Assembly: GCF_030158565.1 (NCBI RefSeq)
Contig: NZ_JAOASQ010000023.1
Coordinates: 124,001-188,000 of the forward strand
Source of the DNA: Limnohabitans sp.
Lineage (GTDB): Bacteria > Pseudomonadota > Gammaproteobacteria > Burkholderiales > Burkholderiaceae_C
DNA length: 64,000 bases
Reading direction: 5' to 3'
A program made the translations under genes and the position numbers. Below are positions 42,413 through 51,359 of the stretch, in pieces. The first letter of the stretch is position 1, and every line of letters starts with the position of its first letter. The notes beneath the pieces are model-generated. The model worked only from the letters and a program-made list of their open reading frames with translations. It ran no database searches and was not told the origin of the DNA.

Positions 42413-44124
42413 GCTTGTTCCTTGGTGTAACCGAGTGCCGCGTCATTGGCGCGGTCTTTTTCAGTGCGCTCAGCGGGCTCACCCCAGCCGCCGCCGCCAG
42501 GCGTTTGCAGGCGCACGCGGTCGCCTTTTTTCAAATGGATGCCGAGCATCTTGGAGACCATCGGCGGGGTCTTCCACTCGCCGTTTTGGCAATACTCAAA
42601 CACGTTGGGCAAAGCAGGTTGGCCGCCGTGGATGCCTTTGGGGGCGGACTTGCCGCGCTCGCCAAAGATGAAGGCTTCGGCGCTGTCTTCGAGCAATTCG
42701 ATCTCATAAATCGCGCCCAGGCCGCCCCGGTGCTGGCCATCGCCGCCCGAGCCGGGGCGCAAGGCCCACTGGGTGAAGCGCACCGGGTAGGCCGCTTCCA
42801 GAATTTCCATGGGCGGGATGGTGGCGGTCGAGATCGGCGCATTGCCGTGCGACAGGCCATCGCCATCCGAATGGCCGCCGTGCCCGCCACCAAAAAAGCT
42901 GAACATCACCCAGCGCTGGCCTTTGCGTTTGTCGTCGGTGCGGTGCCCGGCAATCGACAAGGCGTTGATGGTGCCGTAGGCATGGGCCACCGCCCGCTGC
43001 GGATCGGCCAGGGCCGTGGCGCTGAAGATCACGTCGATCATGCGCAAAATCGTTTCGGTGTAACCACCCACCGGACGGGGCCGCGACGCGCTGATCACCA
43101 GACCATCTGGAATGATGAAGTCCACCGCATCCAGCACACCCGCGTTGGCGGGCACATCGGGGAACACATGCTTCAAAGCCACATAACAAGCGGCCACGGC
43201 TGTGGCGCGTGAGATGTTCACCGGCCCGGCGCACTGCGCCGAGGTGCGGGAAAAGTCCAGGGTCAAGCGGTCCCCGGCCACGGTCATGTCGAGCGCAATC
43301 GTCAGCAACTCGTCTTTCACGCCGTCGTTGTCGAGCACGTCTTCAAAGCTGTAACGGCCATCGGGCAAGCTGCCGATGTGCGAGCGCATCAGGCGCACGG
43401 CACGGGTGCGCAGCTCCACCAGGGCCTGCGCCACTTTGGCGTCGCCGTATTCGTCGAGCAAGCCGTCCAGGCGACGCGCACCCAATTCAAGCGCGGCCAG
43501 CTGGCCGTTCAGGTCGCCCCACAGGCTGTCGGGCAGGCGGGTGTTGGCGCGCAAGATGGCCAGCACATCGTCGTCGAGCACGCCGCCGCGCAAAATGCGC
43601 ACCGGCGGGATCTGCACCGCTTCTTGCCAGCACTCGGTCGCGGCAGGGTTGTAGTTGCCGGGCACCGCACCACCCACGTCATGCCAGTGTGCGGCCGAGG
43701 CCAAAAAGCAATACAGCTGGCCGTTGCGAAAGCAGGGCTTGACCAGCTTGAAGTCGTTGGCGTGTGTGCCGCCTTCGTAGGGGTCGTTGAACAGCCACAC
43801 ATCGCCCGGCTGCATGCCGCCGCGCTCAGCCGCCACGCGCATGGCGGCGCGCACGGCAAAAGCCATGGCCCCAACAAACACGGGCAGGCCTGACTTGCCC
43901 TGGATCAAGGTGTCACCTGTGATGGCGTCGTACAGGCCGTGGCAAGCGTCGTGCGCCTCGGCAATGATGGGGTTGAAGGCGCTGCGGTAGAGCGTCGCGT
44001 CCATCTCGTCGGCGATTTGTTCGAGCCGGCCGCGCAGCACGGCCAAAGTCACCGGATCCATCACGGGGTCCATGACCGGATCCATCCCAGCGGGTGTTTG
44101 AGAAGCTGAAACCATCGGGTTCAT
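42409..44124 (-). CDS. Hydantoinase/oxoprolinase subunit B
   Basis: 571 residues. Core motifs of the family: LEQIADEMDATLYRSAFNPIIAEAHDACHGLYDAITGDTLIQGKSGLPVFVGAM, then DVWLFNDPYEGGTHANDFKLVKP and CFLASAAHWHDVGGAVPGNYNPAATECWQEAVQIPPVRI. The acidic and His residues of FNDPYEGGTH..D and HW.D.GG probably form a metal site. The C-terminus shows the RPGSGGDGQHRGGLG segment of HyuB. It forms a complex with the A subunit encoded immediately downstream. The start overlaps the LeuD-like stop. Confidence 0.92.
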   Translation of the reverse strand: MNPMVSASQTPAGMDPVMDPVMDPVTLAVLRGRLEQIADEMDATLYRSAFNPIIAEAHDACHGLYDAITGDTLIQGKSGLPVFVGAMAFAVRAAMRVAAERGGMQPGDVWLFNDPYEGGTHANDFKLVKPCFRNGQLYCFLASAAHWHDVGGAVPGNYNPAATECWQEAVQIPPVRILRGGVLDDDVLAILRANTRLPDSLWGDLNGQLAALELGARRLDGLLDEYGDAKVAQALVELRTRAVRLMRSHIGSLPDGRYSFEDVLDNDGVKDELLTIALDMTVAGDRLTLDFSRTSAQCAGPVNISRATAVAACYVALKHVFPDVPANAGVLDAVDFIIPDGLVISASRPRPVGGYTETILRMIDVIFSATALADPQRAVAHAYGTINALSIAGHRTDDKRKGQRWVMFSFFGGGHGGHSDGDGLSHGNAPISTATIPPMEILEAAYPVRFTQWALRPGSGGDGQHRGGLGAIYEIELLEDSAEAFIFGERGKSAPKGIHGGQPALPNVFEYCQNGEWKTPPMVSKMLGIHLKKGDRVRLQTPGGGGWGEPAERTEKDRANDAALGYTKEQA

Positions 44125-44624
44125 CCTTGTTTTCTATTCTTGAGCAGGGGCAGCAAACCGCCTGCATCGACCATGTCCATCAAAAAACCGGGGATGGCCG
44201 CGCAAGCCAAAACCTGGCCGTTGGCACGGATCACCTGCGGGGTGTCGCCTTCAAAATGCAAGGCCACGCGCTCGCCCTCTTCGATCTTGTCGGCCTCGGG
44301 GCAAGTCAAGAGCAACAAGCCCAAGTTGAAAGCGTTGCGGAAATACAGGCCGCTGTACGACGGCGCGATCACCGCTGCCAAGCCCAAATGCCGCAGCACA
44401 CCGGCCGCCTGCTCACGCGATGAGCCGATGCCAAAGTTGGCACCAGCCACCAGCACATCGCCCGCTTGCACACCCGAGGCGAAGTCGGCACGCACCGCCT
44501 CCAGGCAATGCCAGCCAATCACCTCCAGGCCGTGCTTCATGTAGGCGCCTGGCGCCAGGGCATCGGTGTCCACATCGGCGCCAACGCGCCAAACTCTTGC
44601 GTTCTTGAAACTGCGCGTATTCAT
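44121..44624 (-). CDS. Hydro-lyase small subunit, LeuD/DmdB-like (short form)
   Basis: 167 residues from the ATG at 44624 (MNTRSFKNARVWRVGADVDTDALAPGAYMK); the longer track start is within the large-subunit gene. The swivelling domain motif is GANFGIGSSREQAAGVLRHLGLAAVIAPSYSGLYFRNAFNLGLLLL. At 167 residues it is the short type found in archaeal homoaconitase-like and dimethylmaleate hydratase enzymes, rather than the 200-plus residue LeuD of proteobacterial leucine synthesis. It forms the hydratase with the gene immediately upstream. Both overlaps (ATGA) enforce coordinated production. Confidence 0.85.
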   Translation of the reverse strand: MNTRSFKNARVWRVGADVDTDALAPGAYMKHGLEVIGWHCLEAVRADFASGVQAGDVLVAGANFGIGSSREQAAGVLRHLGLAAVIAPSYSGLYFRNAFNLGLLLLTCPEADKIEEGERVALHFEGDTPQVIRANGQVLACAAIPGFLMDMVDAGGLLPLLKNRKQG

Positions 44625-45907
44625 GCCAGCACCTCGCGTGCATCGCTGATGCGCCCGCGCAAAGCCGAAGCCGCCACGGTGTAGGGCGAGGCCAAATACA
44701 CGTTCACGCTGGCCGGGCCCATGCGGCCTTTGAAGTTGCGGGCGGTGCTCGAAATCACGGTGGCCCCTTCCGGGAAAGTCGCGCCGTAACCGGCGCAAGC
44801 GCCGCAACTGTTGGGCAAGATGGTGGCGCCTGCGTCCTGCAGGATCTGCATCACGCCTTCTTGCGTGGCCTGCGCTTGCTCGCGGGCGCTGGCCGGCGCC
44901 ACCATGAGCTGCACGCCAGCGGCCACGCGCTGGCCCTTGAGCACCTGCGCGGCGGCGCGCAGGTCTTCGAGCTTGGCCCCGGTGCAGGCACCGATGTAGG
45001 CAATGCTGGGCACCACGTCGGCAAACTCGGCCACATCGCGCGTGTTGGCCGGGCTGTGCGGCGCGGCCACTTGCGGGCTCAGGCGCGAGGCGTCAAACAT
45101 GTGTTGCTCGTACTCTGCGTCTTCGTCGGTGAACCACTGCTCGGCACCGCTGAGTTTGTCTTGCGACACCCCAATCGATTTCAGGTGCGCCAGAGTCGTG
45201 GCATCGGCCGCGATCAAGCCCGCTTGTGCGCCCATCTCGGCGCTCATGTTGGACATCGTCATGCGCTCGGCCATGGACAAGGCCTGCACGGCAGCGCCTG
45301 CAAACTCCACCGCCTGGTATTGGCCGCCGTTCATGCCAAAGCGGGCAATCATGTGCAGCATCATGTCTTTGGCCGACACACCCGCTTGCAAGCGGCCATG
45401 CCAGTGCATGCGCAAGGTGCGCGGCACCTGCACCCAAATCTGGCCGGTCACGCACACGCCCAGCATCTCGGTGGCGCCAATGCCGAACATGTAGCAGCCA
45501 AACGCGCCGCCCGTGGGCGAATGCGAGTCGCCGCCCACGCAAAACATGCCGGGCTTCAAATGGCCCCGTTCGGGCAAAACCACATGGCAGATGCCTTCGC
45601 TGTCGATCACATTCGGCAGCTGCCATTGTTTGGCGGTGTCGCGGGTGATCTGGATGATTTTTTGCGCGTCAGCGTCTTGTGCGGGCACATAGTGGTCCAG
45701 CACCAGCACCACTTTGTTTTTGTCCCAGATCTCGGCGCCCAGTTCATCGAGCATGGGTTTCAAGCGCCGGGGGCCGGACGAGTCGTGGAACATGGCCAAG
45801 TCCACGTTGCAGGTCACCACCTCGCCCACGGCGACATGGGTGCGGCCAGCAGCGCGGGCAATCAGTTTTTGTGCCAAGGTTTGAGGCATGGTTTCGCTCG
45901 TGCTCAT
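44621..45907 (-). CDS. Hydro-lyase large subunit, LeuC/DmdA-like (short form)
   Basis: 428 residues. Aconitase-superfamily motifs: VLVLDHYVPAQDADAQ, GMFCVGGDSHSPTGGAFGCYMFGIGATEM and three Fe-S cysteine ligands, one in YIGACTGAKLEDL and two in LPNSCGACAGYG. It catalyses reversible addition of water to a cis-unsaturated dicarboxylate via a [4Fe-4S] cluster. Its length and N-terminus match the short LeuC/homoaconitase/DmdA class and not the roughly 470-residue biosynthetic LeuC of this order. No leuB is nearby. A maleate-, citraconate- or dimethylmaleate-type substrate fits best beside the PEP-mutase-family lyase. An alternative start ATG lies six codons in. Confidence 0.86.
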   Translation of the reverse strand: MSTSETMPQTLAQKLIARAAGRTHVAVGEVVTCNVDLAMFHDSSGPRRLKPMLDELGAEIWDKNKVVLVLDHYVPAQDADAQKIIQITRDTAKQWQLPNVIDSEGICHVVLPERGHLKPGMFCVGGDSHSPTGGAFGCYMFGIGATEMLGVCVTGQIWVQVPRTLRMHWHGRLQAGVSAKDMMLHMIARFGMNGGQYQAVEFAGAAVQALSMAERMTMSNMSAEMGAQAGLIAADATTLAHLKSIGVSQDKLSGAEQWFTDEDAEYEQHMFDASRLSPQVAAPHSPANTRDVAEFADVVPSIAYIGACTGAKLEDLRAAAQVLKGQRVAAGVQLMVAPASAREQAQATQEGVMQILQDAGATILPNSCGACAGYGATFPEGATVISSTARNFKGRMGPASVNVYLASPYTVAASALRGRISDAREVLA

Positions 45908-45915
45908 TCAGCGCC

Positions 45916-46626
45916 TCACATGCCCAAATAGGCTTGCCGCAAAGTGTCGCTGGCCAACAGGTCGGCGGGCGTTCCCGCAAAACGGATCGTGCCGTTTTCC
46001 ATCACATACGCGCGGTCGGCAATGTCCAGCGATTGGCCCACGTTTTGCTCGACCAGCAAGACCGCCAGGCCCGTGCTGCGCAGCTGCGCGATCAGCGCGA
46101 ACATCTCTTCAACCAAAAGCGGCGACAAACCCAGCGAAGGCTCGTCCAGGATCAACAAACGCGGCTCGGCCATGAGGCCTCGGCCAATGGCCAGCATCTG
46201 CTGCTCGCCACCGCTCAAAGTGCCTGCCAGTTGCGTCACACGTTCCTTCAAGCGCGGGAAGGTCTCGTACACCTTGTCCAGGTTTTGTGAGCGGCGCTCG
46301 CGGCCCCGGGTGAAGGCGCCCAGCTCCAGGTTTTCATGCACGCTCAGGTTGGGGAAGACCTTGCGGCCTTCGGGCACCTGGATCAAACCATGCGTCACCA
46401 CCTCGCGCGAATGCATGCCGGTGATGTCCTGCCCATCGAACTGCACCTGCCCGGCACGCGTGGCCACCAGGCCACTCAAGGTCAGGTTAAGCGTGGTCTT
46501 GCCTGCACCGTTGCTGCCCAAGAGCGCCACCGTCTCGCCGGGCATGACCTGCAGGTCCACACCGCGCAAAACCTCGACCGCACCGTAGCCCGACTTCAGG
46601 CCTTGCACATTCAACAAAGCGCTCAT
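45916..46626 (-). CDS. Branched-chain amino acid-type ABC transporter ATP-binding protein (LivF-like)
   Basis: 236 residues. Walker A LLGSNGAGKTT, signature LSGGEQQMLAIGRGL, Walker B LLILDEPSLGLSP and a His switch. It is the second, shorter ATPase of a Liv-type importer. The 4-base overlap with LivG upstream and the 8-base gap to the LeuC-like gene downstream place the importer and the hydratase on one mRNA. Liv-type systems also carry urea, short amides and aromatic acids; the catabolic partners here suggest a cyclic amide or dicarboxylate rather than leucine. Confidence 0.92.
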   Translation of the reverse strand: MSALLNVQGLKSGYGAVEVLRGVDLQVMPGETVALLGSNGAGKTTLNLTLSGLVATRAGQVQFDGQDITGMHSREVVTHGLIQVPEGRKVFPNLSVHENLELGAFTRGRERRSQNLDKVYETFPRLKERVTQLAGTLSGGEQQMLAIGRGLMAEPRLLILDEPSLGLSPLLVEEMFALIAQLRSTGLAVLLVEQNVGQSLDIADRAYVMENGTIRFAGTPADLLASDTLRQAYLGM

Positions 46627-47399
46627 GCCTGGGCCTCCTTGGCGGCCAGCGCTTTGGCCGCGTTCTTTTGCAAACGCTCGGCGGTACCGTGGCCCAGATA
46701 GGCCTCGACCACAGCTTTGTTGTTCGTCACCTCGGCGGGCGTGCCGTGGGCAATCAATTGCCCTTGGGCCAACACCCAGACCTCTTGCGCCAGGCTCATC
46801 ACGGCTTGCATGACGTGCTCGATCATCAAGACCGTCACGCCGCTTTTGGCAATGCTTTGCACCACCGGAATCATCTCGGCAATCTCTTGCGGGTTCAGGC
46901 CCGCCAACACCTCGTCCAGCAGCAAAAGGCGCGGGCGCGTGGCCAGCGCACGCGCCAGCTCCAGGCGCTTGCGGCCGGCCACGGTGAGGTCACTGGCCAA
47001 TTTGTCCAGCTGCGGCGTCAGGCCCACCTGCTGCGCCACCGACTCGGCAAACTCCAGCGCTTGCGCACGACCGGGCAGGTGCAGATGCGCACCGACCGCG
47101 ATGTTTTCACGCACCGTCTGTGCGGCAAAAGGCTGCACGATCTGGAAGGTGCGGGTCAGGCCCATGCGGGCGTTCAGGTGAGGGGCTTGGCCGGTGATGT
47201 CTTGCCCGGCAAACACCACACGACCGGTGTCGGGCTTGAGGAAGCCGGACATGAGCGCAAACAAGGTGGTCTTGCCCGCGCCGTTGGGGCCGATCAGGGC
47301 GCTGAGACGCCCTTCGGTCACCGACAGGCTGACGTTTTGCACGGCTTTGAGGCCACCAAAGGATTTGCCCACGCCGTCGATTTGCATCAGCGTGCTCAT
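46623..47399 (-). CDS. Branched-chain amino acid-type ABC transporter ATP-binding protein (LivG-like)
   Basis: 258 residues. Walker A LIGPNGAGKTTLFALMSGFL, GLTRTFQIVQPFAAQTVRENI typical of LivG, a signature reading LTVAGRKRLELARAL (degenerate LSGGQ, as in many LivG proteins) and Walker B LLLLDEVLAGLNP. It partners the LivF-like ATPase encoded next. ATGA overlaps on both sides show translational coupling within the GntR operon. Confidence 0.92.
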   Translation of the reverse strand: MSTLMQIDGVGKSFGGLKAVQNVSLSVTEGRLSALIGPNGAGKTTLFALMSGFLKPDTGRVVFAGQDITGQAPHLNARMGLTRTFQIVQPFAAQTVRENIAVGAHLHLPGRAQALEFAESVAQQVGLTPQLDKLASDLTVAGRKRLELARALATRPRLLLLDEVLAGLNPQEIAEMIPVVQSIAKSGVTVLMIEHVMQAVMSLAQEVWVLAQGQLIAHGTPAEVTNNKAVVEAYLGHGTAERLQKNAAKALAAKEAQA

Positions 47400-48388
47400 G
47401 ATTGGCCTCCGTGTTTTTCGCCTTCAGAGGGCTTGTGGCCGCGCAGCCACTGCAGCGGTGTGATGGTGCCCAGGCCAGCAATACCGCGTGGCAAGAACAT
47501 CACAATGCCGATCAACACCACACCGTAAATGACCATGTTGATGCCCGGCAACTGGCCGAACAAATTGCGCGTGAGGTCAGCCAGGATGTGCAGGCTGACA
47601 GCCCCCAAGAGCGGCCCCCACAAGGTGCCCAAGCCACCCACGATCGCGCCCACCAAAGCCTCCACAGACGTGTGCGAGCCAAAGGCGATGCCCGGGTCGA
47701 TGTACTGGAAGACCTGCACATAAAAGGCGCCACCTGCGCCCATCAGGCCACCCGACAAAATGGTGGCAACCAGCTTGACGCGCAAAGGGTTCACACCCAC
47801 AGCGCGGGCTGCGTCTTCGTTGTCGCGCACCGCTTGCAGATAAGCGCCAAAGCGCGAAGCCTTGAGCCAGGCCGTGACGCACAGCGCCAGCGTGACCAGC
47901 CCCAGCATGAGCCAGATGAACCCGGCCCGGCTGGCAAACTGCATGTTGGCGGCCGACTCCTGGAGCGGCAGCATCAGGCCGACACCTGCGCCGGTGAAAG
48001 GCACCGAGGTGGCCACGATGCGGAACACCTCGGCAAAAGCCAGGGTGACCAGCGCAAAGTACGAACCCTTGAGGCCGTAGCGGAACGAGGCCGCCCCCAC
48101 AAAAGCACCCACACCGGCGGCAAAGGCCATGGCCAGCGGCAAAGCCACCCAGGGGCTCAGGCCCCACTGCATTTGCGCAATGGCCTGCACATAAGCGCCG
48201 GTGCCAAAAAACAGCGCATGGCCAAATGAAAACTGACCGCCAAAACCGCCCAGCACGTTCCAGGCTTGCGAGAGCAAACAGGCATACAAAGACGTCATGA
48301 CAAAGTTGAGCATCACGCCCGAATCGGTGAACAAGGGCACTGCCGCCACCAGCACCACAAACAGCGCGATGTTGCGAAAGTCTTTCAT
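47396..48388 (-). CDS. Branched-chain amino acid-type ABC transporter permease (LivM-like)
   Basis: 330 residues with eight or more hydrophobic helices. Family motifs: LSQAWNVLGGFGGQFSFGHALFFGTGAY and DNEDAARAVGVNPLRVKLVATILSGGLMGAGGAFYVQ, the latter being the cytoplasmic coupling loop. It forms the membrane channel with the LivH-like permease encoded just upstream, overlapping by four bases. Substrate not indicated by sequence. Confidence 0.92.
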   Translation of the reverse strand: MKDFRNIALFVVLVAAVPLFTDSGVMLNFVMTSLYACLLSQAWNVLGGFGGQFSFGHALFFGTGAYVQAIAQMQWGLSPWVALPLAMAFAAGVGAFVGAASFRYGLKGSYFALVTLAFAEVFRIVATSVPFTGAGVGLMLPLQESAANMQFASRAGFIWLMLGLVTLALCVTAWLKASRFGAYLQAVRDNEDAARAVGVNPLRVKLVATILSGGLMGAGGAFYVQVFQYIDPGIAFGSHTSVEALVGAIVGGLGTLWGPLLGAVSLHILADLTRNLFGQLPGINMVIYGVVLIGIVMFLPRGIAGLGTITPLQWLRGHKPSEGEKHGGQS

Positions 48389-49257
48389 GCCTTCGCTCCA
48401 AAAAATCCTTGCGGCCTGAGCAAAAGCACCGCAATAAAAATCACAAAAATACCCACCTGACCCAGCGATTCACCCAGCAGCAAACCGCCCAGCGATTCGA
48501 CAACGCCGATCAACAAACCGCCCAGCAATGCCCCGGCAAAACTGCCCATGCCGCCCAGCACCACGATGGTGAAGGCCACCAGCACAAAGCCATTGCCCAC
48601 CTGTGGGTTGACGTAATAAGCCGGCATCAAAAAGCAAGCTGCGGCCCCCAAACTGGCCAGGCCCAAGCCAAAGCACATCGCGTAGACATGGTCCACATCG
48701 ATGCCCATCAAACGGGCACCTTGTTTTTCTTTGGACACCGCGCGGATGGCGCGACCCAGGTCGGTCTTTTGCACGATGAGCAACAACGCGGCCGACACCA
48801 CCAAGGCCCCACCAAACGCCACCAACTTGGGCAGCGCGATGAAGGCCGGGCCGATCTCGACCGTGCTCAGGGTGTAAGCGGTTTCAATGGTTCGGGTGTC
48901 GGATTTGAAAAACAGCAAAGCCAGGTTTTCCAGCACGATGGACAGGCCCAGCGTGACCAGCAGAATGTTTTCGTCTTTGCCATGGCTGGCGCGGTTGATG
49001 ACACCGCGCTGCAGCGCATAGCCCAGAACGAACATGGCCGGCACCATGATGGGCAAGGCCAGGTAAGGATCGATCCCGAGCTTTTCCTTGAGCATGTACA
49101 CACCGTACAGCGCCACCATCAAGGCCGCGCCATGCGCGAAATTGATGATGTGCAGCACGCCATAAATCAGCGTCAGGCCCAGCGCAATCAGCGCATACAC
49201 GGCACCGGTGGTGATGCCGTTGAGCACTGACGGAAACAGGATGTTCAAGTCAAGCAT
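48385..49257 (-). CDS. Branched-chain amino acid-type ABC transporter permease (LivH-like)
   Basis: 290 residues, polytopic. Motifs: LNGITTGAVYALIALGLTLIYGVLHIINFAHGAALM at the N-terminus and the coupling loop GRAIRAVSKEKQGARLMGIDVDHVYAM. It is the second membrane subunit of the importer. It starts 26 bases after the receptor gene and overlaps LivM by four bases. Confidence 0.92.
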   Translation of the reverse strand: MLDLNILFPSVLNGITTGAVYALIALGLTLIYGVLHIINFAHGAALMVALYGVYMLKEKLGIDPYLALPIMVPAMFVLGYALQRGVINRASHGKDENILLVTLGLSIVLENLALLFFKSDTRTIETAYTLSTVEIGPAFIALPKLVAFGGALVVSAALLLIVQKTDLGRAIRAVSKEKQGARLMGIDVDHVYAMCFGLGLASLGAAACFLMPAYYVNPQVGNGFVLVAFTIVVLGGMGSFAGALLGGLLIGVVESLGGLLLGESLGQVGIFVIFIAVLLLRPQGFFGAKA

Positions 49258-49283
49258 CGGGAGTCTTTCAGTTCAATGCCAGA

Positions 49284-50486
49284 TCAGCCCTTGAGCGGGA
49301 AGACCGGCTCGACTTCGCGGTAGTCGCGCGGCACGATCACCTTGATGTCGCCTTTGGTGACCTGGGTCATCAAAGGCTGTGCGCCCATGTTCTGACCGTT
49401 CACAAACTGTGTAGGACCGTAGGGCATGATGTGGTTGGCGAACTTGCTGGAAGCCAGCGCGTCGATGATGGCGGCGCGGTCTGGCGACTTGGCGCGCTCG
49501 ATCGCATCGGCCAGCAGCATCATGGCGGTGTAGGTCATGAAGACTTCATAGCTGAAGAACTGGCCTTGGGCTTCCACACGTTTTTTGAGTTCGGCAGAGC
49601 GCTTGTCCTTGGGGTTGAACCAATGGTTGCAATCGATGATGCCGTTGGCCGCCTCAGGGAATTCCTTGACGAACTTGTAGCTTGACGCCGCGCCACCGAG
49701 CACCGAATAGATGGCCTTGGGTGTGATTTTTTGCTGCTGCAAAGTGCGCACCAGCAAGGCGTATTCGTTGTAGTAGTTGGCAGGGATCAAGATGTCGGGG
49801 TTGACCTGCTTGATGCGCAGCGCGATGTTGTTGAAGTCACGCGTGGGGTTGGCGTGCTTGATGATCTCTTTGACTTCGTAGCCGTAGCCGGGCAGCTCTT
49901 TGGCCAGCAAGTTGGCGGTGCCCGTGCCGAATAGCGACTCTTCGTGCACGATCATCACGGTGCGGGCGGGCTTGCCAGCGGCGGTGTTCAAAACATGCAA
50001 GCTGGACACGGCCACTTCGGCGCACTTTTTGTAGCCAGGGCCAAAGCGGAAGGTGTTTTTCAGGCCACGCTCGACGATCTGGTCGGCCACGCCGACGTCG
50101 ACCACATGGGGCAGGTTGTACTTGGCTGCGGCTTGGGTAGTGGCCAGGCAAATGGCGGAGGCAAAAGCACCGACGACGGCGCTCACACCGGCTTCGTTCA
50201 TCTTCTCGATTTCGGCAATGCCTGCTTGCGGGTTGGACTGTGCATCGCCCAGCATCGCCTCAATCTTGGCGCCGCCCAGCGACTTGATGCCACCGGCCTT
50301 GTTGATGTCTTCGATCGCCATCTGCGCGCCCAGGCGGCACTGCTGGCCCGAGTAAGCCAGGGCACCCGTGACAGGGTGCAACACACCGATCTTGATGGGT
50401 TTGGGTTGTGCCCCCCCCACCAACGGAAACGCGAGTGCCGAGGCCGCAGCAGCGGACTGGCCCATGAAATGGCGACGTGTGGTCAT
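49284..50486 (-). CDS. ABC transporter substrate-binding protein (LivK/amide-binding type) with Tat-like signal
   Basis: 400 residues. The N-terminus MTTRRHFMGQSAAAASALAFPLVGGAQ carries a twin-arginine motif (RRHFMG) before its hydrophobic stretch, suggesting export already folded through Tat. The mature part is a periplasmic type I fold: KIGVLHPVTGALAYSGQQCRLGAQMAIEDINKAGG and later VVGAFASAICLATTQAAAKYNLPHV. Such receptors bind branched amino acids, short-chain amides, urea or aromatic acids. It lies 22 bases after the GntR gene and directly before the permeases. It defines uptake specificity for the operon, but the ligand is unknown. Confidence 0.9.
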   Translation of the reverse strand: MTTRRHFMGQSAAAASALAFPLVGGAQPKPIKIGVLHPVTGALAYSGQQCRLGAQMAIEDINKAGGIKSLGGAKIEAMLGDAQSNPQAGIAEIEKMNEAGVSAVVGAFASAICLATTQAAAKYNLPHVVDVGVADQIVERGLKNTFRFGPGYKKCAEVAVSSLHVLNTAAGKPARTVMIVHEESLFGTGTANLLAKELPGYGYEVKEIIKHANPTRDFNNIALRIKQVNPDILIPANYYNEYALLVRTLQQQKITPKAIYSVLGGAASSYKFVKEFPEAANGIIDCNHWFNPKDKRSAELKKRVEAQGQFFSYEVFMTYTAMMLLADAIERAKSPDRAAIIDALASSKFANHIMPYGPTQFVNGQNMGAQPLMTQVTKGDIKVIVPRDYREVEPVFPLKG

Positions 50487-50508
50487 GGAAACATCCTTTT
50501 CGTGAAGG

Positions 50509-51312
50509 TCAATGAAAGTTGGCGGACAGCTCTTGGCTTACCCACACCTTGGCATCGATGCTGCCAACGCGGGACAACTGCATCTGGTATTCGTACCGGT
50601 CCGGTCGGTACAAGCCATGCAGCCATTGGACGGGACGGTCGTCCTCGTCATAAATCAAACGCCGCACCGCCAGCAAGGCCGATCCGACGGACACATCCAG
50701 GTGCTGGGCCATGCCCACATCGGCCAAGCGGGCCGAAATGGTTTGCTCAGCACGCCCCACCTTGACGCCCGACTCTTCGAGCAGCACCAAGATGGGCTTT
50801 TGCATCAATTCACGTTTGCCAAAGCCCGCCGAGATCGACTCGGGCACCCAGGTGGTGATGTGCGAGAGCGGCCCTTCGGGCGTGCTGCGCACACGTTCGG
50901 CTTTTTGCACGGTGACACCGGCTTGCAGCTGCAAGGCGGCGGCCACATCCACCGGCGCACGCATGCGCTCGACCGACAAGACCTTGACCTTGGTGCGCAG
51001 ACCCATGGTGACCAGGTTCTCCAGCAGGCCCGTCAGGCGCGCCTGCTGGCCGGTGGCCATGGTGGCCGCTTGCATCTGCACTTCATTGGCCCGCGCTTGC
51101 ACTGGGCGGGTGCCGCGACCGGGCTCACGGCTGATCAGGCCTTCTTGCGCCAACTGCGACAACGCTCGGCGCACCGTGACACGGGCCACGCCGAACTGGC
51201 CCATCAAGGCCATCTCGCCGGGCAAACCGGCATCAAAACGGCCTTCGCGCAATTGCTCGCGCAGCACCAGATAAATCTGGTGGTACTTCGGCAAAGGGAG
51301 ATTGGGGTTCAT
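50509..51312 (-). CDS. GntR family (HutC subfamily-like) transcriptional regulator
   Basis: 267 residues. N-terminal winged helix (YHQIYLVLREQLREGRFDAGLPGEMALMGQFGVARVTVRRALSQLAQEGLISREPGRGTRP, about 10-70). The C-terminal UTRA/chorismate-lyase-like domain contains VQKAERVRSTPEGPLSHITTWVPESI and SVGSALLAVRRLIYDEDDRPVQWLHGLYRPDRYEY, typical of HutC-type effector domains. It is the first gene of the long catabolic operon, 22 bases before the receptor gene. Two GTYCT-type dyads 26-65 bases upstream of its ATG are its likely operators, so autoregulation of the whole operon is expected. The effector is presumably the substrate or a ring-opened product. Confidence 0.93.
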   Translation of the reverse strand: MNPNLPLPKYHQIYLVLREQLREGRFDAGLPGEMALMGQFGVARVTVRRALSQLAQEGLISREPGRGTRPVQARANEVQMQAATMATGQQARLTGLLENLVTMGLRTKVKVLSVERMRAPVDVAAALQLQAGVTVQKAERVRSTPEGPLSHITTWVPESISAGFGKRELMQKPILVLLEESGVKVGRAEQTISARLADVGMAQHLDVSVGSALLAVRRLIYDEDDRPVQWLHGLYRPDRYEYQMQLSRVGSIDAKVWVSQELSANFH

Positions 51313-51337
51313 GGCAGCTATCGTTGATCAGTCCTAA

Positions 51338-51355
51338 TGTCCTGTCAATAGAACA
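51338..51355. promoter_or_regulatory. GntR operator, site 1
   Basis: TGTCCT-N6-AGAACA, a near-symmetric dyad of the half-site TGTYCT. It lies 26 bases upstream of the GntR start. Together with site 2 it makes a larger inverted repeat. Confidence 0.65.
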
Positions 51356-51359
51356 ATCA

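Noticed and set aside
40340-44124. Acetone or acetophenone carboxylase
   Set aside because: HyuA/HyuB domains are shared with those enzymes, but the extra small subunit and ketone-metabolism genes are missing.
44121-45907. leuC/leuD of leucine biosynthesis
   Set aside because: Subunit lengths and catabolic context do not fit and no leuB is present, so these biosynthetic gene names were not assigned.
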